A stretch of 10,790 bases of DNA from DATDGX01 sp036521875 (GTDB lineage Bacteria; Desulfobacterota; Binatia; Binatales; Binataceae), in assembly GCA_036521875.1 (NCBI GenBank), contig DATDGX010000064.1, forward strand, positions 1-10,790, given 5' to 3'. This document shows positions 1 to 6,816 of the stretch, piece after piece. The position numbers and the translations under genes are program-made. The notes under the pieces were generated by a model. That model was given only the letters and a program-made list of their open reading frames with translations. It made no database searches and had not been told where the DNA came from. Positions within the stretch are counted from its first letter, which is position 1, and each line of letters starts with the position of its first letter.

Positions 1-560
1 ATGATCGCGCCGAACAGCGCCATCGCGGTCGGATGGTCGCCAATGCCGGGGCGCGGACCGCTTGGAGATCCATCGAGTCCGGTCACGCTGGTCATCAAGC
101 CCGAACGCGCCCAATACGCCAGCGCGTCGAACGCCGGCGCGCCGGCATCTTCGCCTTCGTCGCCGTAGCCGGTGAGATGCGCATAGACGAGCCGCTCGTT
201 GACGGCGCAAAGATCGTCCCAGGTCAGATTGAAACGACTGAGAATCTCCTGCTGGTAGTTGGTCACGAAGACGTCGGCGGTTTTGACCAACCGGATCAGC
301 GGTTCGCGTCCTTCCGGTTTGCCCAGGTCGAGTGCGACGCTTTTACGATTGCGGCCCGACAGAATCCAGCAGTAGTTCAGTTCTGATCGTGCCTGTCCGG
401 GAAGCGACGGAAACAGACGAAACAGATCACCGCCTTCCGGCCGCTCGATCTTGAACAGCTCCGCGCCAAAATCCGACAACACCGTGGCCGCCGCGGGCGC
501 CGCGATGTAGGTTCCGCAGTCGATCACCCGCAGGCCCGACAGGATTCCATCTTCTGGCAT
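1..560 (-). CDS. CaiB/BaiF family (class III) CoA-transferase, partial (C-terminus off the window)
   Basis: Class III CoA-transferases move CoA between acyl-CoA donors and carboxylic acid acceptors through a covalent aspartyl-CoA thioester; formyl-CoA transferase and carnitine CoA-transferase are the known examples. The first 186 residues are visible. The N-terminal Rossmann-like core begins LSGLRVIDCGTYIAAPAAA (8-26), followed by GAELFKIERPEGGD (32-45), LDLGKPEGRE (78-87) and a VFVTNY segment (97-102). D145 in GAPAFDALAYWARSGLM (140-156) aligns with the catalytic Asp of the family, and the downstream GDHPTAM (174-180) is also typical. Family members are usually about 380-410 residues, so roughly half is missing. 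The ATG is set by a strong GGAGGTG 5 nt upstream. The gene faces away from the histidine kinase across a 590-base gap. Substrate cannot be told from this half; the family call is secure. Confidence 0.9.
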   Translation of the reverse strand, partial: MPEDGILSGLRVIDCGTYIAAPAAATVLSDFGAELFKIERPEGGDLFRLFPSLPGQARSELNYCWILSGRNRKSVALDLGKPEGREPLIRLVKTADVFVTNYQQEILSRFNLTWDDLCAVNERLVYAHLTGYGDEGEDAGAPAFDALAYWARSGLMTSVTGLDGSPSGPRPGIGDHPTAMALFGAI

Positions 561-565
561 TGCAA

Positions 566-572
566 CACCTCC
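566..572 (-). promoter_or_regulatory. Shine-Dalgarno site of the CoA-transferase
   Basis: On the minus strand GGAGGTG is followed by TTGCA and then ATG, a near-ideal ribosome binding site that fixes the start at position 560. Confidence 0.75.
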
Positions 573-598
573 GAACGCGAGAACGATGCTACGTCGCT

Positions 599-604
599 AG
601 TATA
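599..604 (-). promoter_or_regulatory. candidate -10 box for the CoA-transferase
   Basis: The minus strand reads TATACT (5 of 6 matches to TATAAT), which would start transcription about 32 nt before the ATG at 560. No good TTGACA-like element lies 16-18 nt further upstream, so this rests on the -10 hexamer alone. Confidence 0.3.
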
Positions 605-1149
605 GCGGTTGGGTTTCCGCAAGCAGGGGCACGACGTTCGATGCGAGTATTGGTGAGCGCGGAGCAACTTTGCAGTTCGGCTTCAAGCGCGACTTGGGGG
701 TTGCCTGGCGGAGGCACAAACTCGCTCAGGCTATAGCGCTGCAAACGCTCGAGCTGATTCATCGGGCAAACGTTCGGCGAATCTTGCGATTTCGTGCTGC
801 ATCATTTCGCGGTACTTCCTGCTCCAGAGAGGGGCTTCAGCACAAGCCGGTAAGTAGACGCTCGACTCAGCCGCGCAGAAATCGGAGCCCGCTGCGCGCG
901 GTTATTCTTGTCGAAAACGGTGAATTCAAGGTAGTCTTACTGGCTCCGGCTGCTGCCGGATTGATCGCGAGCTAACGCCGATTTCTTGGTGCACTGATTT
1001 CCTGAGGCAACTTGAGCCGTGAAGACGTTTAGCGCCGCCCGTTCAGAGCCTCCCAACGTTCCCACATTCGAACACTCGCCGATGAGCCATTTGCTGGACG
1101 AGCGACGAGTGCTCGTCACCCGTCGGCGGGCTTTTGGAGTGGCCGGGCG
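605..1149. other. gene-poor intergenic stretch between two divergent genes
   Basis: I see no convincing gene here. A 101-codon plus-strand frame (670-975, TTG start) and a 60-codon minus-strand frame (937-1119) exist, but neither has a recognisable domain, a good ribosome binding site or coding-like composition. The stretch must hold the promoters of the CoA-transferase (leftward) and the histidine kinase (rightward). It also has a short perfect inverted repeat near 1104-1117. It could contain a decayed gene, but I could not identify one. Confidence 0.5.
1104..1117. repeat. short inverted repeat GACGAG-TG-CTCGTC upstream of the histidine kinase
   Basis: Two perfect 6-bp arms are separated by 2 bp, 33 bp before the kinase start codon. 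The size and position would suit an operator for a dimeric regulator, but a 6+6 match also occurs by chance in GC-rich DNA. No regulator gene is adjacent. Confidence 0.3.
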
Positions 1150-2928
1150 ATGAAGCAGTCATCGACTACAGGCCCTCGCAAGGCCAAAGCGCCTGGCAAA
1201 TCGAAGTCCCAGGGCAAGGCTGCTGCCGCCAAGTCTCCAGCTCGGACCCGCTCGCGGGCCGCGAAACCGCTCGCGCCGCTCGCGGAACTGCAAGCGCTTC
1301 GGAGGAGGCTTGCTGCGGCGGAGGACCTGGCGCATTCGATCCTCGACCAGGCCGTCGAGGCGATCATCGTGTGTGACCCGCAGGGGCGGATCGTTCGCGC
1401 GAATCAATCCGCGATCGAGCTGTGTGGCGACAGTCCCCTGTCGCGCCCTTTCAGCGAGGCGTTTGTGCTGAGCCCGGTCGGCGAGAACGCCGGCGGCGAC
1501 AAAGGCTGGCCGATTCGAGAATGTTGCGCCAACGGCCAGACTTTGCGCGGCGTGAACGCGGAACTGGCGCGTCCGGGCATGCCGCCGCTTGAAGTGCTGA
1601 CCAACGCACGTCCGCTGTCGAGCCCTTCGGGCGAACTGCTGGGAGCCATCATTGCACTGACTGATGTCGCTTTGACCGATGTCAACCAGCGGGCCCGGGT
1701 GGAGCGGACACAGCATTTCCTGATGGAAATAAGCGGAGCTCTAAACCAATCGCTGAACGTCGACGAGAAACTGACTATTATCGCGCGCGGCATCGTTCCG
1801 GAGTTCGCGGACTGGTGCGTAGTCGACGTCATCGAAGAGCCGGGACTGCGCCGCGTGGAGGCGGTCAACGCGCAGCATGGCGGCGACGGCATCACCGTCG
1901 AAATCCGTGAAATCGAAAAAGACAATGCCGACCGGCTGCAGTTACTGCGCGAAGCAAAATCTCAACTGATTAGCGATCTCGGCGAAGCTGAATCACCTGC
2001 GGCGTTGAATGGCGTGTCGCGGATCGGTGCGCGCTCCGTAATGTTCGCTCCACTGCGCGCGCGCGGCGAGGTGTTGGGCGCTATCACGATGGCTACTACC
2101 GATTCGGGACGCCGCTACTACATCCAGGATCTCCTTTTCGCGGAGGAACTGGCGCGCCGCGCTTCTCATGCAATCGACAATGCCCGGCTATACAGCGAGG
2201 CGCGACAGGCTGTACGAGTGCGCGACGAATTCATGTCTATCGCCTCGCACGAAATGCGGAGTCCCCTGGCTGCGCTGACTCTGCAACTCGGCAACTTGCT
2301 GCGGATGCTGCCGAGTGCGCCGCTCGAAGCACTGGAACTCAAGGTGCAGAAGGCGACCAGCCAGACTCACCGGATGGCGAAACTGATCGACCAGTTGCTG
2401 GATGTTTCGCGAATCTCTTCCGGTCACATGGTGCTCGAAGTCGCCGCTTGCGACCTTTCCGAAACCGCGCGTGAGGCCACCGAGCGCTTTGTCGACGAGG
2501 CGGCACGGACCGGCAGTGCGCTCACGCTCAGGATCGAGCCGAACGTCAGAGGGCTGTGGGACGGTTTTCGTCTCGAGCAGGTGGTGACCAATCTGGTTTC
2601 CAACGCGATCAAATATGGCGGCGGAAACCCGGTTGAAGTAATCGTCGAGAACAATTCGGGCGGTGCGCGCCTGGTGGTGCGCGACCACGGCATCGGCATC
2701 GCCGAGGGAGAGATGCATCGGGTTTTCGATCGTTTCGCGCGCTCGGCTCCCGCGCGCGGTTATGGTGGGCTGGGACTCGGCCTGTTCATCGCCAATCAAA
2801 TCGTTCTGGCGCACGGCGGAACCATCCGGGTCGAAAGCGCGCTCGGGATGGGCTCCACGTTTATCGTCGAGCTGCCGCGCGAGGTGCCAGCCTCGGCGGT
2901 GCTTAATCCGCAACCGCTGGGCCGCTAA
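1150..2928 (+). CDS. cytosolic hybrid-sensor-type histidine kinase: basic tail, PAS, GAF, HisKA, HATPase
   Basis: A 592-residue sensor kinase that should autophosphorylate on His and pass the phosphate to an unidentified response regulator. Residues 1-45 form a K/R/A/S-rich tail with 12 basic and no acidic residues in the first 40, followed by a short helix (45-60). A PAS domain (about 60-175; VEAIIVCDPQGRIVRAN) and a GAF domain (about 185-345) follow. HisKA has the phosphoacceptor H367 in SIASHEMRSPL. The HATPase has its N-box at NLVSNAIKYG (N485), G1 at DHGIG (512-516), an F-box near 526-530 and G2 at GLGLGL (540-545). I see no transmembrane segment, signal peptide or receiver domain, so despite the multi-sensor layout it is not a His-Asp hybrid. 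GGAG lies 10 nt before the ATG. No response regulator is adjacent, making it an orphan kinase. Ligands of PAS and GAF are unknown. The kinase assignment is very secure. Confidence 0.93.
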   Translation: MKQSSTTGPRKAKAPGKSKSQGKAAAAKSPARTRSRAAKPLAPLAELQALRRRLAAAEDLAHSILDQAVEAIIVCDPQGRIVRANQSAIELCGDSPLSRPFSEAFVLSPVGENAGGDKGWPIRECCANGQTLRGVNAELARPGMPPLEVLTNARPLSSPSGELLGAIIALTDVALTDVNQRARVERTQHFLMEISGALNQSLNVDEKLTIIARGIVPEFADWCVVDVIEEPGLRRVEAVNAQHGGDGITVEIREIEKDNADRLQLLREAKSQLISDLGEAESPAALNGVSRIGARSVMFAPLRARGEVLGAITMATTDSGRRYYIQDLLFAEELARRASHAIDNARLYSEARQAVRVRDEFMSIASHEMRSPLAALTLQLGNLLRMLPSAPLEALELKVQKATSQTHRMAKLIDQLLDVSRISSGHMVLEVAACDLSETAREATERFVDEAARTGSALTLRIEPNVRGLWDGFRLEQVVTNLVSNAIKYGGGNPVEVIVENNSGGARLVVRDHGIGIAEGEMHRVFDRFARSAPARGYGGLGLGLFIANQIVLAHGGTIRVESALGMGSTFIVELPREVPASAVLNPQPLGR

Positions 2929-3016
2929 CGCACAAAGTCGCCGGCCGCGTGGCGATGACAGTGCGAGTCGAACGCGGTGAAAGCGCGGGTAAATATGGCG
3001 AAAGCGCTGGGAGACT
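2929..3016. other. spacer between the kinase stop and the tRNA 3' end
   Basis: The kinase (plus) and the tRNA (minus) converge here. No clear intrinsic terminator with a U-run is visible for either. A 10-bp direct repeat, near-identical GTGAAAGCGC and GCGAAAGCGC, occurs about 21 bp apart near 2977-3008; its meaning is unknown. Confidence 0.35.
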
Positions 3017-3093
3017 TGGCGCGCCCTGAGGGATTTGAACCCCCGACCCGCAGATCCGTAGTCTGCTGCTCTAATCCGCTGAGCTAAGGGCGC
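3017..3093 (-). tRNA. tRNA-Arg (anticodon ACG), CCA encoded
   Basis: A complete 77-nt cloverleaf reads on the minus strand. The acceptor stem GCGCCCT/AGGGCGC is perfect. The D arm is GCTC...GAGC, the anticodon stem GCAGA/TCTGC, and the loop CTACGGA gives anticodon ACG. The T arm is GGGGG-TTCAAAT-CCCTC with one G-U pair. Discriminator G is followed by a genomically encoded CCA (3017-3019). An ACG anticodon is normally edited to ICG by TadA in bacteria, reading CGU, CGC and CGA. The gene stands alone between phoR (same strand, 81 nt upstream) and the convergent histidine kinase. Confidence 0.96.
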
Positions 3094-3108
3094 GCCGGGA
3101 CCTTCAAA

Positions 3109-3135
3109 ATTTTCACATCGGAGGCAGGCTCGCAA
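3109..3135 (-). promoter_or_regulatory. weak candidate promoter for tRNA-Arg
   Basis: On the minus strand TTGCGA (3130-3135) and GAAAAT (3109-3114) are separated by 15 nt, with the -10 in a small AT-rich patch just before the tRNA 5' end at 3093. The spacer is short and both hexamers are imperfect. Read-through from phoR is the alternative, since I see no strong terminator after the phoR stop. Confidence 0.25.
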
Positions 3136-3174
3136 GACGCACCGGGCGATCGGTGGTGGAACCGCCAGACCTGG

Positions 3175-4602
3175 CTAACCCTGGGCGGTTGGAATCCAGA
3201 CCGTGACCGTGGTGCCCTCGCGGACGCGGCTCTCGATGCGGAGCGCGCCATGATGCAACTGCACGATGTGCTTTACGATCGCGAGGCCCAATCCGGTGCC
3301 GCCAAGCTCGCGCGAGCGCGCGCGATCGACGCGATAGAACCGCTCGGTAAGCCGCGGGATGTCGGCGGCGGGGATTCCCTCGCCGGTGTCGGCGACCATC
3401 AGCGCGACGCCCGGGGTCTCCAGGGGCGGATGCGCTAAGTCGGTGCCGTTGGCTCCCATAGCGGCTGCGCGCGCCTCGAGGGTGACGTGGCCCTCACGCG
3501 GAGTGTACTTAATCGCGTTGTCGAGCAGGTTCAGCATCACCTGATGAAGGCGATCGCGATCGCCGGGGAGACGCGGCAGGTCGGGCGAACATTTCACGTC
3601 GATGCGGATGCCGTGGCGCGCCGCCTGTTCGCGCATCAGCTCGGCGGCGTCCTCGAGCACGCGGCCGGGCTCCAGTGGCTCGAGTTTCAGCGGGGTGAGC
3701 CCGCGCTCGAGGTCGGAGAGCGAGACCAGATCGTCGAGCATCCGGGCGAGGCGGCGCGACTGGCGCTCGATGATGCTCAGGAAGCGGCGCTCGGTCTCGG
3801 GATCCTCGACACCCTGCAGGAGAGTCTCCGCATAGCCGTAGAGTGCGCTCAGCGGGGTGCGCAGTTCGTGAGTGAGATTGGCGATGAAGTCGGCGCGCAC
3901 GGTCTCGTACGACTTGAGCTTGGTGATGTCGTGGAACACCAGCACCCAAGACGCGCCATGCGAGGTGCGCAGCGGCGCGGCGTTGGCGCCGAGATGGAGC
4001 ACGGCAGGATTCTGGATCATGATGTCGGCGCTGACGATGGCGCCGTTGGCGGATTGCATCGAGCGGGCGACAAAGTCCTGCAGGCGCGGGTCGCGGCATA
4101 GCTCGACGAACGGGCGTCCACGGTAGTCGGTGTCGGGGTCGAGGTCGAGCGCGAACATCCGGCGCGCGGCGCCGTTGAGCAGAACCACCTCACCGCGTGC
4201 GCCGGTGACGACTACGGCTTCGGTCATGCTGCGCAAGATCGCTTCAAATTCGTCACGCTGCTCGGCGAGCGAATCGATCTCGGCGAGCGCCGCGTCGGCG
4301 GCGTCGAGCAGGCGATGCTCCGCGTGTGCCATTACGTCGTCCTGCGCGGGGAGCAGATGAGGCGGCGGGTTGTGACCCTCGAGCGCGGTCGCGAAGGCCT
4401 CGACGCGCTCAGCATGGCGCATCCAGGCGCGCGCGATCGCGGCGGACCAGACCGCGCCAACCACAACGCCAAGACCCAAAGCGGCAATCACCCACAGCCA
4501 CGAGACCGCGGCGGTGGCCGCGAGAACGCAGAGCAGAAGGGCGGCCGGGATCAGCCCGGCTATGACTGCGGACTCGATGCGAAAATTCGGCGATTTAGCC
4601 AA
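3175..4602 (-). CDS. phoR: PhoR-type phosphate-regulon sensor histidine kinase
   Basis: A membrane kinase that phosphorylates PhoB when phosphate is scarce and dephosphorylates it when PstSCAB-PhoU signals sufficiency. It has 475 residues. Two adjoining hydrophobic segments (about 13-33 and 34-56) leave almost no periplasmic loop, as in PhoR proteins that read the Pst transporter rather than a ligand. A linker helix leads to a PAS domain (about 115-225). HisKA has H245 in NLTHELRTPLS. The HATPase has NLLDNAIKY (N362), DTGEGIP (405-411) and GGTGLGLAI (434-442). The start is TTG, overlapping the phoB stop by 8 nt, with no visible Shine-Dalgarno site. No other ATG, GTG or TTG precedes the membrane segments, so it is probably translated by coupling to phoB. 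Position directly behind phoB and phoU supports PhoR over other kinases. Confidence 0.92.
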   Translation of the reverse strand: MAKSPNFRIESAVIAGLIPAALLLCVLAATAAVSWLWVIAALGLGVVVGAVWSAAIARAWMRHAERVEAFATALEGHNPPPHLLPAQDDVMAHAEHRLLDAADAALAEIDSLAEQRDEFEAILRSMTEAVVVTGARGEVVLLNGAARRMFALDLDPDTDYRGRPFVELCRDPRLQDFVARSMQSANGAIVSADIMIQNPAVLHLGANAAPLRTSHGASWVLVFHDITKLKSYETVRADFIANLTHELRTPLSALYGYAETLLQGVEDPETERRFLSIIERQSRRLARMLDDLVSLSDLERGLTPLKLEPLEPGRVLEDAAELMREQAARHGIRIDVKCSPDLPRLPGDRDRLHQVMLNLLDNAIKYTPREGHVTLEARAAAMGANGTDLAHPPLETPGVALMVADTGEGIPAADIPRLTERFYRVDRARSRELGGTGLGLAIVKHIVQLHHGALRIESRVREGTTVTVWIPTAQG

Positions 4603-5344
4603 GCGCGTCGGGGTTGAATCGATAGCCCACGCTGCGAACGGTCAAAATCAATTCCGGGTTAGCGTCGTCGCGCTCGATATGCTGGCGCAGGCGGCGCACG
4701 TGAACGTCAACGGTGCGCGGCTCGACGAAGGTATCCCGTCCCCAGACCATATCGAGCAATTGCTCCCGCGTATACACGCGCATCGGATGCTGCACGAAGA
4801 AACGCAGCAACTCGAACTCGCGGAGCGCCAACTCCTTGCGCTCGCCGGCGACGAAAACCTGGTAGGTACCGAAGTCGATGCGCAGGCGGCCGTTCTCGAA
4901 GCTGCCGCCGGGCTCCGGATCGCCGAGCGCCTTGGCGCGGCGCAGCAGCGCCTTGACCCGGGCGACCAGTTCGCGCGGGCTGAACGGCTTGACGACGTAG
5001 TCGTCAGCGCCCATCTCGAGCCCCAGCACCTTGTCGACCTCGGTGCCCTTGGCGGTGACGATGAGGATCGGAAGTTGCGCGGTGTCGCGGCCGGCGCGCA
5101 TCTGGCGGCAGATTTCGAGCCCCGGCATCCCGGGCAGCATCAGGTCGAGCACCATCAGATCGGGAACGCGGCGGCGGACGCGATCGAGCGCCTGCGCGCC
5201 GTCGGCGGCCTCGTCGACGGCAAAGCCCTCCTCGGCGAGGTTGTAGCGGATCAGCTCGCGGATGTCGGCGTCATCTTCGACCACGAGCACGCGATAGCGC
5301 GCGCTACGAGTCGCTTCCGGAACGGTTTGGGTCTGTGTCGTCAT
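4595..5344 (-). CDS. phoB: PhoB-type response regulator (OmpR family)
   Basis: Transcription activator of the phosphate regulon, 249 residues. The receiver domain (about 17-135) begins YRVLVVEDDADIRELI with acidic pocket D24/D25. Phosphoacceptor D67 lies in VLDLMLPG, followed by switch T97 in VTAKG and K119 in VKPFSPREL. The C-terminal winged helix (about 148-245) has its recognition helix at RTVDVHVRRLRQHI (210-223) and ends in the typical VRSVGYRF. The ATG at 5344 lies inside phoU, so the genes overlap by 41 nt; it has a modest AGAAG site. GTG codons at residues 19 and 21 would remove the overlap and give a usual PhoB length, but have no ribosome binding site. PhoB probably binds the direct repeats upstream of pstC, so the operon would feed back on itself. 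Family and role are well supported by the neighbours. Confidence 0.95.
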   Translation of the reverse strand: MTTQTQTVPEATRSARYRVLVVEDDADIRELIRYNLAEEGFAVDEAADGAQALDRVRRRVPDLMVLDLMLPGMPGLEICRQMRAGRDTAQLPILIVTAKGTEVDKVLGLEMGADDYVVKPFSPRELVARVKALLRRAKALGDPEPGGSFENGRLRIDFGTYQVFVAGERKELALREFELLRFFVQHPMRVYTREQLLDMVWGRDTFVEPRTVDVHVRRLRQHIERDDANPELILTVRSVGYRFNPDALG

Positions 5345-6029
5345 GCTTCTTTTTATCCATGTGACGGATCAGTTTACCCTTGACCATGAAGCTCACCATC
5401 TCAGCGATATTGGTCGCGTGATCGGCAATTCGCTCGAGATATTTGGACACGAACAACAGCCGTGTCGCCGAGGCGATGGTATGCGGGTCCTCGGCCATGT
5501 AGCTCAGCAGCTCGCGATAGACCTGGAAGTTGAGTTGATCGACTTCGTCGTCGCGGTCGATCACCTGGTCGGCAAGCTCGGTGTCTTTGCGCATGAAGGC
5601 GTCGATGGAGTCCTTGACCATGGTCTGCGCGATCTCCGCCATCCGCGGGATGTCGATGTACGGCTTGAGCTGCGGGACCTCGTTGAGCTCCAGGGTGCGT
5701 TCGCAGATGTTTACCGCGTTGTCGCCGATGCGCTCGAGGTCGGTGGTGATCTTGAGCCCGGTAGTGATGAAGCGGAGATCGCTCGCGGTCGGCTGATGCA
5801 GCGCGAGCAGGCGGATGCACTGCTCGTCGTTCTCGACGTCCATGTGATTGACTTCCTGGTCGCGCGCAATGACCTCGCGCGCATGCTCGCTGTCGCGATT
5901 GACCAGCGCCTCCACGGCCTCGGCGATCTGGCGCTCGACCAGCCCGCCCATCTTGAGCAGGCCTGCGCGCAAGCCGCGCAAATCCTCCTCGTACTGCCGA
6001 TTGGTATGCTGCGGCTGGACGTTATCCAT
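5304..6029 (-). CDS. phoU: PhoU, phosphate signalling and transport regulator
   Basis: A peripheral membrane protein that links the Pst transporter to PhoR, keeping the kinase inactive when phosphate is plentiful. It has 241 residues in two repeated three-helix bundles, the usual PhoU length plus a short charged C-terminal tail. Each repeat carries the metal-binding E-x-x-x-D motif: TDLERIGDNAVNI (E99, D103) and KYLERIADHATNIAE (E199, D203). I chose the ATG at 6029 rather than a GTG six bases upstream, because that GTG overlaps the strong GGAGG (6035-6039) while the ATG sits 5 nt after it. pstB ends 17 nt upstream; the 3' end overlaps the start of phoB by 41 nt. Confidence 0.95.
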   Translation of the reverse strand: MDNVQPQHTNRQYEEDLRGLRAGLLKMGGLVERQIAEAVEALVNRDSEHAREVIARDQEVNHMDVENDEQCIRLLALHQPTASDLRFITTGLKITTDLERIGDNAVNICERTLELNEVPQLKPYIDIPRMAEIAQTMVKDSIDAFMRKDTELADQVIDRDDEVDQLNFQVYRELLSYMAEDPHTIASATRLLFVSKYLERIADHATNIAEMVSFMVKGKLIRHMDKKKHDDTDPNRSGSDS

Positions 6030-6034
6030 ATGCA

Positions 6035-6039
6035 CCTCC
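6035..6039 (-). promoter_or_regulatory. Shine-Dalgarno site deciding the phoU start
   Basis: GGAGG on the minus strand, 5 nt before the ATG at 6029. The upstream in-frame GTG (6033-6035) shares a base with this site and is therefore an unlikely start. Confidence 0.7.
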
Positions 6040-6046
6040 GCGGGCC

Positions 6047-6805
6047 TCAGCCGAACCGCCCGGTGATATAATCCTCAGTCTCGCGGCGAGTGGGGTTGGT
6101 GAAAATCTGCTTGGTCTCGCCGAACTCGATCAGGTCGCCGGTGTACATGAACGCGGTTAAGTCTGAAGTGCGCGCGGCCTGTTGCATGTTGTGAGTCACG
6201 ATCACGATTGTGTACTCGGCCTTGAGCTCCAGCAATAGTTCTTCGATGCGCGCGGTTGAAATCGGATCAAGCGCCGAGCACGGCTCGTCCATCAGCAGCA
6301 CCTCGGGCTGCACCGCGAGAGCGCGCGCGACGCACAGGCGCTGCTGCTGTCCGCCCGACAGACTCGCGCCGGGCCTGCGCAGCCGGTCCTTGACCTCCTC
6401 CCACAGGGCGGACTGGCGGAGGCTCCGCTCCACGAGCTGATCGCGCTCCGCACGGCTCAAGCTGATCCCGTTGAGAGTCAGGCCGGCGGCGACATTGTCT
6501 TCGATCGACATGGTGGGAAACGGGGTCGGCTTCTGGAAGACCATCCCGATTCGGCGCCGCACCTGCACCGGATCGACGCCTTGCGCGTAGATATTCTCGC
6601 CGTCGAGCAGCACCTCGCCCTCGGCGCGCGCGCCGGGGATAACCTCGTGCATCCGGTTGAGGCAGCGGACCAGCGTCGACTTGCCGCATCCCGACGGGCC
6701 GATGATCGCGGTCACCTGGCGCTCGGGAAATTCGAGGCTGACATTTTTAACCGCGCGGTTCGCGTTGAAGAACGCGCTCAAATTTTTGGCGACCAGCTTG
6801 TCCAC
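6047..6805 (-). CDS. pstB: PstB, phosphate ABC transporter ATPase
   Basis: The cytoplasmic ATPase that powers phosphate uptake through PstC-PstA; 252 residues, matching the family's 250-260. All ABC motifs are present: Walker A GPSGCGKST (36-44), Q-loop Q91 in MVFQKPTPFPTMSI, signature LSGGQQQR (149-156), Walker B VLLMDEP (169-175) followed by CSALDP, and H-loop H205 in VTHNM. The NRMHEVIPGAR stretch after Walker A is characteristic of PstB. The frame is open far upstream into pstA (to 7132), but homology begins at MDKLVAKNLS. The GTG at 6805 is therefore the start, 11 nt after the pstA stop, with AGGTAAG as a weak, distant ribosome site overlapping that stop. Confidence 0.95.
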   Translation of the reverse strand: MDKLVAKNLSAFFNANRAVKNVSLEFPERQVTAIIGPSGCGKSTLVRCLNRMHEVIPGARAEGEVLLDGENIYAQGVDPVQVRRRIGMVFQKPTPFPTMSIEDNVAAGLTLNGISLSRAERDQLVERSLRQSALWEEVKDRLRRPGASLSGGQQQRLCVARALAVQPEVLLMDEPCSALDPISTARIEELLLELKAEYTIVIVTHNMQQAARTSDLTAFMYTGDLIEFGETKQIFTNPTRRETEDYITGRFG

Positions 6806-6816
6806 GATTGCGCTAC

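Noticed and set aside
670..975. 101-codon plus-strand frame in the intergenic region
   Set aside because: TTG start, no clear ribosome site, no similarity I recognise, and irregular composition; not supported as a gene.
2950..2956. A single CTGTCAT heptamer on the minus strand just beyond the tRNA
   Set aside because: It matches the E. coli PHO-box half-site, but there is no second heptamer 11 bp away and no phosphate gene starts nearby.
3017..3093. tRNA-Arg as an attachment site with a second copy of its 3' end
   Set aside because: I looked for a repeat of the tRNA 3' end in positions 1-2930 and saw none; no integrase gene is in the window.
2188..3135. 315-codon minus-strand frame opposite the kinase 3' end and through the tRNA
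   Set aside because: It reads antisense to a clear histidine kinase and translates straight through the tRNA-Arg cloverleaf; no domain is recognisable.
3136..3174. Inverted repeat GGTGGT/ACCGCC after the phoR stop as a terminator
   Set aside because: In the RNA made from the minus strand the stem has a C-A mismatch and there is no U-run.
4514..6071. Long plus-strand frames opposite phoB and phoU (289 and 242 codons)
   Set aside because: Both are frame shadows of well-supported minus-strand genes, with no recognisable domain.
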